DNA of 64,000 nucleotides, from the NCBI GenBank assembly GCA_037039685.1, contig JAWNGF010000005.1:1860001-1924000 (forward strand). The letters run 5' to 3'. Both the position numbers and the translations under genes were made by a program. The notes under the pieces were generated by a model. The model made no database searches. It saw nothing but the letters and a program-made list of their open reading frames with translations, and had not been told where the DNA came from. The DNA is from Ceratobasidium sp. AG-K. Its lineage: Eukaryota > Basidiomycota > Agaricomycetes > Cantharellales > Ceratobasidiaceae. Shown here piece by piece: positions 12,001-24,600 of the stretch; the first letter of the stretch is position 1, and every line of letters starts with the position of its first letter.

Positions 12001-12525
12001 CCAACTGGAAGGCGCTCGAGAAGCGGCTGGAAAGAGTCTCGACGGTCGATCAAGTATTGAGGGACCATGTCGACTTTTTGGATACGTGCTTGAAGGAGTG
12101 TATGCTTACGAGCGCGAAGCTTTTGAGGGTAAGTCGTCACGCCCGCATCTGTCCCGCCGTCGCATTAATTTTAATGCCCTTATTAGGTATACTCCAACTT
12201 GTTGGTCACTATCTCCATGTTCGCACAGTATGCGTCTTCCTTTACTCGCTCGGCGAGGGACGTCCTCAATGCCTTGGAACAAGAGGCTAACGGGGAGACG
12301 GCGGGTAAACCTGTGGATATGAAAAAAGAGTGGTCGTTTTTGAACCGATTCGAACAAAATTTTAATCATTCATTCAAGGTATGAACCCACTATAGCTACT
12401 CAAAAACCAAGTATTCAGGTGACCCTTAGGTCCACTTGGATGTTGTCTCCTTTTACGCTTCAAGCGAGAATGTTACGTTACTTTCTTTGGTCACTAGGCT
12501 CAACAGCGTCCGGAGTATGCATTGA
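9097..12525 (+). CDS. Gamma-tubulin complex component 2 (Spc97/GCP2 family)
   Basis: GCP2-type protein of the gamma-tubulin ring complex, which nucleates microtubules at spindle pole bodies. Start at 9097 (MSVRYSRPASRATLPSG). Family blocks in order: LPLEIQEALILEDMLSVLLG, the GRIP1-like part LITQLEHLFHTSPTF and QQLWFHIHPVMRTLSLIHS, a core with PGGACVPPSLEAWKHKVLLA and GKYLNVVREWGGD, YANRTLLRVLMEDQMLIPRL, SLKYYFFLPRSSFLTHFLDL, then GRIP2 with LDYTVPFPLSLVISRKTILR, YQLLFRFLLHLKHVEQML, STVDQVLRDHVDFLDTCLKE, and the end VHLDVVSFYASSENVTLLSL (stop 12523-12525). Introns are short GT..AG. Two frame breaks are visible: an extra TC near 9771-9772 (TF|TLQQLW) and a 1-nt shift near 11405-11425 before the Lys-rich linker. 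Boundaries of the tiny exon 2 (near 9208) are uncertain. Because the gene is normally essential, I suspect sequence errors. Confidence 0.9.
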
Positions 12526-13136
12526 GACTAGGATTATTGTTTTCGAGGCATCTAGTATGTGAGTGTATGATCAAGCCTCTCCGCACTACTGACCAATGCT
12601 CGCGTAGCTAGTTTTGATAATTCATGTGTGATTGTGTGTCATTAGTAATAAATGGTCTTGTGATGCATTACATACCAGTCCTACTATAAATAGCGGATGG
12701 CGAACCGGGGAGTCACCTTTGCCTTCTTTGCAGTAACGTAAGTCAACTGTTACCTGATGATCTCGTAATTTACAACCCAATGCTACAAGTATACCACTCA
12801 TCTGTGGACGTTTTTGCCACTGACCCACTCTGAATTCGGGCATATATGCCGGGGAGTGTGCATACTGTTCACTACCCAAGTCGCCCACTCTCCCAGTAGC
12901 ACCGCATTTCAGCAATCCACTGGCTCTTACCGAAACTCGCCCACGCAATGTCGTGAGTATTGGCAATGCACACTTAAACTTAGATTCGGCATTACGACGC
13001 ATACAGGTATAGTAGCCGCTAGCCTATAAATAAATTTCAGCCTCCGCTCAATATAAACAGCCACTCGTCTCTATCTTGGTCCTTCACGCCTCGTCTTTCT
13101 AATATAGTTTCCCCTTGCCTCCGCTCGTCATTCATT
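12526..13136. promoter_or_regulatory. Intergenic region with TATA box for chitin deacetylase
   Basis: Spacer after GCP2. TATAAATA at 13025-13032 lies about 105 nt upstream of the chitin deacetylase ATG. A second TATAAATA-like tract near 12684 has no gene attached. Confidence 0.45.
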
Positions 13137-14656
13137 ATGAGAAAATCTTTCGTCAACGTATTGTCTTTGGCTGGCCTTGCAGCCTCGCACCATGTACCGC
13201 GCCAAGCGCAGCCCGCCACAGGTTCGCCGCATATCCTTAACTCATTATTTCTCAGCTAACGGCTGTGTAGGTACCGCTTCGCTTGCGTCCACGAACCCAA
13301 GTGCCATCCCGATTTCTTCCATATACGCGAGTATGCCAACCCAGGCTACAACCGCTCTGGACACGACTTACACAGCGGCGCTACGCCCCCGGTTAACGGT
13401 GCTCCGCCTCTTCCAACCTGTATGTATTGTAGTACATACGACGGCCATTATACTAACAACTACGCTGTAGCCGCCATCGTTGTTTCCAACTATCCTGCCC
13501 TCGACCAAACCCCACCGATCAATAGTCCCGAGGTACAGCAATGGATCAAAGAAGTACAAAACTCGGGTGTTGTGATCCCCGGGTATGCACCTACCCAAGC
13601 TGGAGCAAGTACGTCGATGTCTCGTTCGCGAATCGAGTTGATTTAATGCGTTTTTGGACATCAGGTTGCAGCGATCCCGCCAATTCTGGAGCCGTCGCAA
13701 ACGCCAGCGCCAGTGGTGCGTGCTGGTGGACTTGTGGAGGGTGCTCCCGTGATACAGACATTACTACTTGTCCTGATGAAAGTAAGTATTGTTGCATTGA
13801 CAATCGCCTCAAATTCTAATACCGAGTAGAAACCTGGGGAGTCTCCTATGACGATGGTCCGTCACCCTACACCCCGAATCTCCTCCAGTATCTCGACCAG
13901 CAGAACCTCAAGTCTACGTTCTTCGTGGTCGGCTCCCGCGCCATCTCTCGTCCCCAAATACTTCAGGCCGAGTACATGGGTGGTCATCAACTTTCAGTCC
14001 ATACCTGGTCGCATCCGTCCCTCACCACATTAACGACCGAACAAATTATTGCCGAACTGGGTTGGACTAAAAAGGCGATGAAAGAAATCACCGGCGTAAC
14101 GCCTAATACGATGCGGCCTCCTTATGGCGATATCGACGATCGTGTTCGGGCCATTTCCAAAGCAATGGGACTGACTCCCATTATTTGGACTAGTGCTGGA
14201 GGAAGTGATTTTGACACCAGCGACTGGCACGTCCCGGGCGGTCTATCGGCAGAAGTTGTTCTCACATCGTTCGAGACCATTCTGACCAAGGCGAGCACGT
14301 TAAACACTGGTTTTATTGTGCTCTCCCACGATCTCTATCAACAAACCGTTGACCTTGCCACGGGATATGTCATCCCGGATGCCTTGGCTCGCGGCTTCCA
14401 GCTCAAGAGCATTATCAGCTGCTTGAAGAAACCCCTTTCTGAAGCCTATGTCGAGACCAGTAGCAATACCACGAGCCCCGCCAGCACCGGTACTCTGTCA
14501 CCCAAGGATTCTACAGGTACTACTTCGGGTACCACTTCATCTAATCACGCTTCGTCGACGCCAACTTCAAGCGTTGCGTCAAACGGTGCTATTAATGTGT
14601 CAGTCAAGATTCCCCTTACCCTTTTCATCGCCGGACTTTCTGCGTTTCTTCTGTAA
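13137..14656 (+). CDS. Chitin deacetylase (CE4), GPI-anchored, with a likely 1-nt frame break
   Basis: Carbohydrate esterase family 4 polysaccharide deacetylase, converting cell-wall chitin to chitosan. Signal peptide MRKSFVNVLSLAGLAAS from the ATG at 13137-13139, then a Kex2-like site (VPRQ), a Thr/Ser/Pro segment and the NodB domain. Motif 1 is SYDDGPSPYT (base Asp and metal Asp), motif 2 HTWSHPS (metal His pair), motif 3 MRPPYGDIDDRVR, motif 4 IIWTSAGGSDFDTSDW, motif 5 FIVLSHDLYQQT. A Cys/Trp segment (CWWTCGGC) precedes the domain. The C-terminus is Ser/Thr-rich and ends in a hydrophobic GPI signal (IPLTLFIAGLSAFLL, stop 14654-14656). Introns at 13425-13470, 13610-13664 and 13782-13829 are in phase. 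Near 13374-13381 the frame must change from TTYTA to GATPPVNGAPPLP, consistent with one missing base in the assembly or the allele. Confidence 0.88.
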
Positions 14657-15631
14657 TGAACTAGACCTCTAAGTCGCGTTTATACTATACTATTACACCG
14701 GACACTCTTTAATTATTCCCATATCAACCATTTCTTCGACTCTGAGGCTTGGTTGAGGTCACAAATGCGCATATAAGGGAGATAATAGAGCGTTATACAT
14801 GTGTCCTGAATTGGGACTAGATAGAGAACCGATCAATTCGGTCCAGGGGAATACTAAAGCACCTGCTACGTAGGTATATCCCGGATCAATGCCAGAACAA
14901 ATGATTGGAGCCTGAGTGGCCCGCGATAGATCGCCCTTATACCTTATACCCAGGGTCACGCAGCTGGGTCATTTCCCTCACTATGAGCGATTCCTGCGCA
15001 CAGATGCTTCAGCAATCGGCCTCGGGGAAGTCCTTACCTTGCAACGCGTACAATGATACCTTATTTACGTTGCCAACTCTCATGGCCAGCGTAAATCTCG
15101 TAAATGCTTCCGCATTTCGTCGGAAGTTTCGTGTGACTTCAGTCGAAACCCAAGCAACCCGAGTAACCGACGCCGGGTTATAGATCCCTCCCGTGTAACC
15201 CTCTCGCGTTTTGCCTAGTGGGTAAATTACAAATCGGTGGGCGCTCAGTGGCGTGCGATATTAGCCTAAAAAGGTCTCGGCCATCCAGCTGTTCCACGCC
15301 GAGCGTGGTCCATGTTGTGAGATCGATTCCACGCAATGCGGCTCATCGATCAATCTTGATTCTATAAATGCCGTCCCGGACGGTCAGAATCACCGAGAGC
15401 CTTGGACACAATCTTTCCAGAGATAGCATTGTCGAACCAATGACATCAAGCCGGCACGGTAATATCACCGATGCCCGATCCTTATGTACGGCATTCAGTA
15501 TGCAGTGGGCCGTGAAGCCCCCATCGGGTTGCTCGCGCGTCCTGCAAGGGGCCATATTGCCCTACCTGTGAATTCTATAAATAGGATAGAAGTGTCAATC
15601 AACTAACGTCTCATTGATTCTTGACAACGTT
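14657..15631. promoter_or_regulatory. Intergenic region; TATA box of the first epoxide hydrolase
   Basis: About 1 kb with no supportable gene. TATAAATA at 15576-15583 is about 50 nt before the epoxide hydrolase ATG, matching TATA positions of the two paralogues. Short open frames here lack motifs. Confidence 0.45.
15576..15583 (+). promoter_or_regulatory. TATA box of epoxide hydrolase 1
   Basis: TATAAATA about 50 nt upstream of the ATG. The paralogues have TATAAAA at the same distance. Confidence 0.55.
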
Positions 15632-18600
15632 ATGCACTTGCTACCTGTGGTGTTTGCCGCATCAACCTTTTTCTATGGTCATGTGTCGGGATATTCTATT
15701 AAACCGTTTAAGGTTGACCTTACCTATCGTGTATCTCATATGAACGAATTGATTCGACGAACACAACTCCCAAGCCACTCAGTTCTAGGAGACGCAAGCG
15801 CCGGGACCAAGCTCTCGTGGCTTCAAGAACGCCAGAAGCAATGGCTCGGAACCTTCAACTGGACAAATGAGCAAAATTATATTAACGGGCAAGTGCAATT
15901 TTTACAGGTCAAACGACACTTATAATAAACCTTCCTCCCAGATTCAACCACTCCACCGTAGATATTAGAAACTTGACCGTACATTTTATCCATCAACGCT
16001 CGAGCAATCCTAACGCCATCCCACTACTCCTAACTCATGGGTGGCCCGGGTCATTCTACGAATTTAACAAGGTCATCCGACCTCTCAGTAACCCTACAAA
16101 CCAATCAAATGCAGCGTACGCTACTACATAATACATGCATACACTGCACGAATGACACTGATTATGACACTTCTTTTAGATTCCATGTCGTTGTTCCCTC
16201 TTTGCCTGGGTTTGGCTTTTCATCCCCTCCACCCTTGGGATGGACACTGAACAACACGGCAGCCCTCTTTGATACTTTACTGGTGGAGGTCTTGGGTTAT
16301 AAATCATACCTCGCCGTGGGGGGCGACTGGGTGGGTTTCCGGCTCGTAAACCCTTTTATGAAGACATAGGCTGACATCATGATCTCCTTAGGGATGTGTG
16401 GTTACCTGGGGGCTACATAACAATCCTGGTAACCACGCCAAAGCAGTGTAAGTTGAGTCTTGTTTACAATGTATCTACTGTTGAAATTTCATTATCTCTC
16501 GTAGTTAGACGCATATAATCATGTGACTTAGATGTTTCCACGACGGTTGGTTAAAGAGTCATGTCAAGGACATTTCAACCTCAGTTCTCTACTTCCACGT
16601 AGCACGAGCTGAGGTACATTTTGTTGTTTTCTCTTGTACTTATGTTGCTCATTGTACACCTGTAGATAGATTCTCATATAGGTATATACATAAGTTCTCT
16701 ACTTCCACGTAGCACGAGCTGAGATACATTCTCTTTAGCTCGGCACAACGCGTTAATCGCAACAGGTTATGAGCCCTGCATCTGTAAAGGAGGAAAAAGA
16801 GAACCCAGTAAACACCGTTAATGTTCAGACACCCACGATGGCAACAACAGACGCCTACCTGAGCAAGAAAACCTACAAGATTCTGCTGCTCAAGGATGAT
16901 GGATCGAACTACAATGCATGGAAGTTCCGCCAAATGACCGTGCTACGACTACGGGGACTGCTCAACATCGCAAATGGGACCGAGACAATGCCAGAACCAC
17001 TCACCAAAGCTGACAGCAAGGACACGACAAAGGTTGAAAACCACCATAAGGAAGTCGCAAAGTGGCAGAAGCGCAATGAAGAGGCGTTTGCCCAGGTCTC
17101 CTTGAACATGGAAGACGGTGCAATGGCTGATGTTATCAAAGCAACAACAGCACACAAGGCATGGACAAAGGTCATTGAGCGATGGGAAGGCAAGGGCATG
17201 CAATCGCTCTCATTCCTCTACCAGCAGTTAACAAACACAAAAATCGAAGAGGAGGAAGACATATCTACTGGTTTCAACAACCTCTGCTTGATCGCTTCCA
17301 AGATGAAAACCCTTGGCAAACCCATTACCAACCTTATGCTTGCACAGATCCTCATGAACGTGCTCCCCGCATCCTACTCAATTGTTAGCACTGTCATCAA
17401 GACGTCAAACCAGACCAGACTCGTCACCTCTGATATGGTTATCAAAGCTGCTTTAGCTGAAGAGGAACGACACAAGAAAGGTGTAGGACTTACTGCCATG
17501 TTCTCCCAAATCTCCAAGCCAGCGCTCAAGAAGTCGATCAACCCAAAGGGCAAGAAGAAGGCCAAAGGCCCTCTCTGCAACAACTGCGCAAAGCCCAGGC
17601 ATGTCAAGAAGGATTGCTGGGCAAAGGGAGGAGGCGCTGAGGGAACGGGACCACGTCAGAAGCAATGCAAGGCAAAGCCAGGCGAGTCAAAGCCAAACAA
17701 ATCAAGCTCCACACCCAGAGTTGAAACAGCCAAGATGGCTATTGCAAGTCAAGCAACAGATGATACACCAATGCTATACACACTACCTGCTTTAGACAAT
17801 GCATTGCTGAGGTCAGCATGGCTCCTGGACTCTGGAGCATCAAAACACATGATGGCAAATTGTCAGTGGTTTTCCAGGTACCAGCCTCTTGTACTGCCAA
17901 TAGCAGTTCAAGTGGGCGATGGGAACCAGATATATGCTACTGGAATTGGCTGAATTCGACTCATCTTACGTGGTCGATCCCGAAAGCAGACTCCTGCTGT
18001 CCTCCAGTCTGTTCTACAGGTCCCAGAGCTCCATGCAAGCCTGATATCCATTCAAGAACTTGTCCAGAACCATTTTGCCGTCCACTTTGGCAAGCACGGG
18101 GTGCACTTGCTAGCAGATCGGGGCAATGGTCCTGAAATTGCGTTCGCATCTGGGTCAGAAGGTGACCTCTATTGGCTTGACACTCAAGTAACACATACCA
18201 AAGCAATTGCCCATACTGCCTCTGTTGGCCCCAAGAGCTTGAACGACCAGAATGACAAGGAGGCAAGTGAACTCGTCGCATACACAGCCACACACGTTGC
18301 CCAAGCCAATCTCCACACCTGGCATTGTTGCCTAGGCTACGTTAGCTACCAATATGTGCTGGATATGGTCAAGAAGGGCGCTGTAGAGGGAATGGACATA
18401 ATTGGAAGCCGCTTACTGCCAAAATTGAAATGCAAACCATGCCTGAAAGGCAAGCACACCCGATCCCCCTTTCCTACATCCAAAAACCATGCGTCCGAGG
18501 TTCTTGAGTTGCTCCATAGTGACCTCCACGGCCCAATTCCACTCCAAGCTATCTGTCGTGAGCTAGCTCACTCCATCGGACTCGCCTGTCGCCGCGCCCG

Positions 18601-21600
18601 CCTGTCTCCCCTCTTTGTGTTGTGTTCCCCGTTTCCGTTTGCCGTGTTGCCACCTTCTTGTGGTTATGTGTTACACTGTGTAACACGGCTGTGCTTTGTA
18701 CAAGTCATGTCTGTTCATACAGCATGACTCACATGGACACTCCTGATTGGCTTTTGTGTATGTCTTGTGTGGCTGCGCCTTGTATGACTCGGCCTCTTTC
18801 TGAATATATATAGAGGACCAACAAGCCTGGTAACCCCAGCTTGTTTTGTCTCGTCAAACATCCCCTTTGAGTGACACTTTGAACCACCCCTACCCTCAAG
18901 AGCCTACAGACACTTAAGTGTGTTGTGGTTCAAGAGGTCACTTAGGTCTTAGTGCCGTCCACTCTCCATTGCGGCTTGTCTCATAGCCAATAAGAAGAAG
19001 CTTACGACATTACAAAACAAGCTTAACAACACACAAATATGTCTATTCAAGAAGACGTAGGGTCACGACCCTCATCCACTATATCAACAAGAAGAGGACC
19101 CAGTTGGGCAGCAAGGCCCACAGGATCACTAAACGAGCAAGATATCACACAAACGCAAGCAGGAGGCCCTGCCCGATCACGCCCCCAAAGTCAAACATCA
19201 ATGCCGGGAGCCTTTGGCATTCCTGACATGACAACAGTACAAGAGGAAGATCCCACTATCACAAATAGAGAACCAGGAGATCTCACAAATGACCCCACTC
19301 CAGCTGTAATTCGTATTCCAACTGCAACTCCAGGGCCATCACGTCCTTTGTGGCCGTTAGGGACTGGAAGACAGTTCTTTTCTCCCCAACCTGAAGCTCA
19401 TGGGGGCGTATCGCTCGTTCCCATTAGACCTCCTCCCACACCACACGTTCCCAACGTCCCTACAGTCCCTCAAATTGGAGGAACCATCACTAACGCAGGA
19501 CCAATTCCAGTGGCTTCCCAGCCAGTCACACCAGCAATTCCAGCACCACCATATATCCCACAGGGTTACTCCGAGCAACCAGCCCCGGTACAACAAAACG
19601 CTGGTGATCCAGGAAGTTCAAGTTCAAGCTCCAGCTCTAACAACAGAGCTGTAATCAGCAATTTAGATGACCTAGACGACCTTCTAGAAGGAAGACACAA
19701 CGCTACCCTTAGGGTTATAGATGGAATGAGAGTCACTATAGATCGAAGGCTTAGTGGCCTAGAACAAGCCACACAGGTTCTAGCAAACAACCAGCAAATC
19801 TTTAACAACTCCATCAACACCCTGCAAGGAACCTTGACGGACATTCTAAACTCAGCAAGAAATGGCGAACATAATTCCTTTCTAGTTGGTCAAGACGTAA
19901 CCCGCCTTCGAAATGAAGTTACCAACACCCAAGGACTAGTAAATAATGTATGCAAAGAACTCAACATTACCAGACAAGGACAACTCGAATGGAATGAGGC
20001 GGTGACACAAGGACTAGAAACCTTACAACAAGAGGGAGCCTCCTTCACTACCAAAATAACGGAAGTCCGGGAAGCTATCAACAATATGCGTGAAGAAATG
20101 GACGAAGCATCCCTGCACAAAAGCCCCTCTAGGCGATCAAATTCTCCACCACATCCAGACGCGGAATCTACCAGGATCGACGAATTAGAATCAAGAATCC
20201 AACAACTGACCAAAAACCCAAACATTGGTACTGGACAGCGTCGTCCCAAGGTTACTCGTCCGGAAGCCTTCGACGGAAAGAAAGGAGAAGGCGCTGAAAT
20301 GTTCATTATGCAAATGGAGAGCTACTTTGTACGTCTAGGCAATCAATACACTTCCGACAAAGAAAGAATCCGCGAAGCCCTGGCAAACTTCAAATCCAAG
20401 AACAGAGCTGCCACCCACTGGGCACAAGTACTCTTACGATCGCTTAACCAAGGAGGAAATAACCAAAATCTTGCCTCATGGGAAAGTTTCAAAGCACACT
20501 TCATGGAACAATTCAGCGATCCTAACAAAAAGGCTAAAGCGGAATTGGACATCCAAAAATGCAAACAGACCAACTCGGTAGCAAACTATGCTTCGGAATT
20601 CCAATACCTTCTTGTAGACGTTAACTGGGGTCAAGAAGCTCTAATCAACCAATTCAAGGAAGGGTTGAAACCTGAAGTCAAAACCGAACTAGCTCGTTTC
20701 AAACTAACCCTGATCAACGAAGATGGAACAGAACGAGAACTATCCCTTGACTGATGGATATCAATTGCAATCTCTATTGACCAGAAACTACAAGCAATCA
20801 AGAACACAACAGGGAAGAAGACAGTAACAGCATCCTCTAGCTCTACAAAAAGACTTCCAGATGAGGTTTACAAGGCTAGGATTTCCTCGAGACGCTGCCT
20901 GAAATGCGGATCAGACAAACACATGCTTGCCAAATGCCCGGAGAAGGAATGGAAAAAGGAAGAACCTAACCTCAAAGGAAGGGAAGGAAAAATAGAAGAG
21001 GAATCCGAATCGGGAAAAGGCGAGGTCTCCCTCTAACCGTGTGTGGAGAGACCAACGAACCAGTAATGGAAACAATGTACCTTAGAGCTACCAGCGAATC
21101 AACAATTGTTTACACAAATATTACTGGAATCACGGAACCCATTGCTACTCTCATCAACTCAGGAGCATCAAGGAACTTCATCGACATCACTTGGGCACAA
21201 AGAAACAACGTGGCCCTAATTGAACTGCCGACACCTAGGAAAATAATTGGAATCCAAGGGAAGGAACTCTCACATCAAATCCGATTCAAAGCAAACCTGG
21301 AATTTGAATTACATGGAAAAATCTTCAGGCAAAACTTCTTTGCCATGCCGACTGGAGATACACACTTGATTCTGGGGTTAGAATGGCTAGAGGAAGCCAA
21401 CCCAATAATTGATTGGCCATCAAAAGAAATTTCCTGGCAACCAAACAACATTCTTGGAAAAGCCGCAGAAATCGAAGACATACCCAAAGAATTCAAAGAT
21501 TATGCAGAAGTCTTTAGCGAAGAAAAATTTAAACGAATACCAGACCATCGTCCATACGACTGTTGCATCGATCTGGTGGAAGGAGCAGAACTTCCTAAAC

Positions 21601-24600
21601 TGGCTAGGCCAATTCCACTCTCACCCGCAGAATCCATAGCCCTCAGAAAATACCTAGATGAGGAACTGGCGGCAGGCAAAATCCGACCAAGCAAGTCACC
21701 TGTAGCCGCAGCAACTTTCTTTGTCAAAAAGGGACAAGACCCAAAGGACCCGGAAAAACCTCCAGAACTCAGGCTAGTTCAACATTTTGGCCCAATCAAC
21801 GAAATAACAAAAGACAATTGCTTCCCCATGCCGCTAATGGAAGATCTCCTTGACAAGATCAAGGACGCAAAAATCTTTTCCAAAATAGACTTGCGTATGG
21901 GGTTCAACAACATCCGAGTTAAAGAAGGAGACAAATGAAAAACAGCATTCCGAACCAAGGAGGGCCTATTCAAATATATTGTCATGCCCTTTGGATTGAA
22001 AAATGCGCCGGCAACTTTCCAACGATATATGAATCATATTTTCCACGACCTGATTGACATCTGTGTCATCGTTTATATCGATGACATATTAATTTTCTCC
22101 AAAGACCGAAGCCAGCATGTGGAGGATGTCCGAAAGGTACTCAAAATCCTGTTGGACAACAACCTCTTTGCAAAACTCCCAAAATGCGAATTCTTCGTCA
22201 AAAGACTTGTCTACACAGGGATAAACATCAGCAAGGAAGGAATATCAATGCAAGAGGAAAAGGTCAAAGCAATCAAGGAATGGAAGGAGCCAAGAACAGT
22301 CAAACAGGTCCAAGCCTTCCTAGGATTTGCAAACTTTTACAGGCGATTCGTACCAAACTTCAGCGGCCTGGCAAAACCCTTAACCGTTCTAACAAGGAAG
22401 GATCAAAAATGGAAGTGGGAAGCAGAACAACAGGAGGCTTTCGATAACCTGAAAAAGGAAATATGCAAGGAACCACTACTACGACACCCAGATCCAACAA
22501 AACCTTACATATTGGAAACAGATGCAAGCGGCATTGCTATGGGATTGATACTCTCTCAAAGACAAGACGACGGTTACTTGCACCCCATCGCTTTCCTATC
22601 AAAATCCTTTAATGCTGCACAGATGAGCTACAATGTTCATGACAAGGAATTGATGGCAATTGTGGAGTCACTAAAACACTGGCGATTGCATCTAGAAGGA
22701 ACAAGAGAACCAATAACAATCTATACTGATCACCGTAACCTGCAATACTGGAAGAAGGCGACTACATTTAACCGACGTCACGCTCGATGGCATCAAACCC
22801 TGGCTTCTTACAACTTTGTAATAGTTTACCGTCCAGGGAATATGTCAACAAAGCCAGACCTACTGTCCAGAAGAGCGGATCACAACAAAATACCAACAGC
22901 GGAGCAAATTATGATCAAGGAGGAACAGTTCAAAGGATTCGCCGGAGAAGTCAAGTCAGACATCATTGCGGACATTAAGGAAGCACAAAGCAAAGACGAG
23001 AGCATCAGGAAGATCATAGAATTGTGCAAAGAAAAGGAGACCCTACCCAAATCAGTGCAACAAGGAATTAGGAACTACAACTTCAAGGAAGACCTGCTCT
23101 GGATAGATGGGAAAATCTACGTACCAGAGGACAAGGACACTAGACTAAAAATCCTCAGATTACACCACGATTCTACATTGGCAGGGCACCAGGGTCAAGC
23201 CCGAACGCTGGAACTAATCTCAAGAAAATACTACTGGCCTGGACTTAAAGCAACAGTTAACAAATATGTTGACTCTTGTGAGCAGTGCCAAAGGGCGAAA
23301 GGAACAAAAAGCCAAGTACCGCTGAAAGCACTGGAGATACCAAACAGTCCATGGGAGGATATTGCATACGACTTCATTGTGAAACTCCCAAAATCACAAG
23401 GCAATGACAGCATTCTAGTGGTGGTCGATCGGTTCTCTCGCATGGCACACTTCATAGCCTGCAAAGAATCAACAACTGTGGATCAACTTGCCGATCTTTT
23501 CCTGAAGAACGTTTGGAGATTACACGGCTTCCCACGAAGTACAGTTTCGGACAGAGGAACAACTTTCAACAGCAAGTTCCTGAAGGCCCTTTACCAAAAA
23601 ATCGGAACAACACCAACGTTCAGCACGGCATATCATCCACAAACAGACGGAATAACGGAACAAATAAACCAATGGATAGAAGCATGGCTCCGCACATTTG
23701 TTAACTACAGGCAAGATAACTGGGCCAAATTACTTCCTATCGCAGAATTCTGCTACAACAACCAGCGACATGGGATCACAGGAAAAACCCCATTCGAGAT
23801 TGTCAACGGCAGAGAACCACTGTGGAATGTTTTAAGAGAAGTAACCACGATTCCTGAAGCAAATGAAAAAGCAAACAACTGGCAGGAAGTATGGGACGAA
23901 GCAAAAGCAGCAATGGAATGGCACAGAAGAAAGGACACAATGGAACACCTACCAAAATACAAGGAGGGCGACCTTGTCTGGCTTTACAGACAAAACATAA
24001 AGACGAACCGCCCCAACAAGAAACTCGACAACAAGAAATATGGTCCTTTCAAGATCAAGAAAACCATATCAAGCCACGCCTACGAGTTGGAGCTCCCAAA
24101 AACCATGAGGATACACCCTGTGTTCCATAGCGATCTCCTGAGCCCATACAAAAAAGACGAGAACTTCCACAGAAACCAACCCCGACCACCGCCAATCACA
24201 ACAGAAGAAGGGGAGGAAGAATACGAAGTGGAAAAAATCGTGGACTGGAAGGAAACAAAGGACGGGTTGTTCTACAGGGTTAGATGGAAGGGTTATGATG
24301 AAAAAGAAGACACAGATCAACGGGCAGAAGATTTCCGTCATCTCGGAGCAATAATGAGGAAGTTCTTGAGGGATTTCCCAAATGCCCCAACACCGTCAAA
24401 CTACAAGACAAAAAGTATTAAAGGGAGGGCAGAATGGGACAACAACACAACTTGCAGAACTTGCTTACATTCAAACTCGCTCTACACACTCAACGCTCTA
24501 AACCTTTTTTGCACACTATGCCCGCCGTCTCCCGTACCACCATCGCCAACAACCTCACCCGCGTCCTCGAAGGACCTGCCTTTGCCACGGCGAGGATCCT

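Noticed and set aside
17818..18135. Independent ORF after the copia TGA
   Set aside because: Different frame from the polyprotein; the true frame simply resumes after a single nonsense codon.
24215..24380. Separate host chromodomain gene
   Set aside because: In frame with the integrase and at the usual chromovirus position, so part of Pol.
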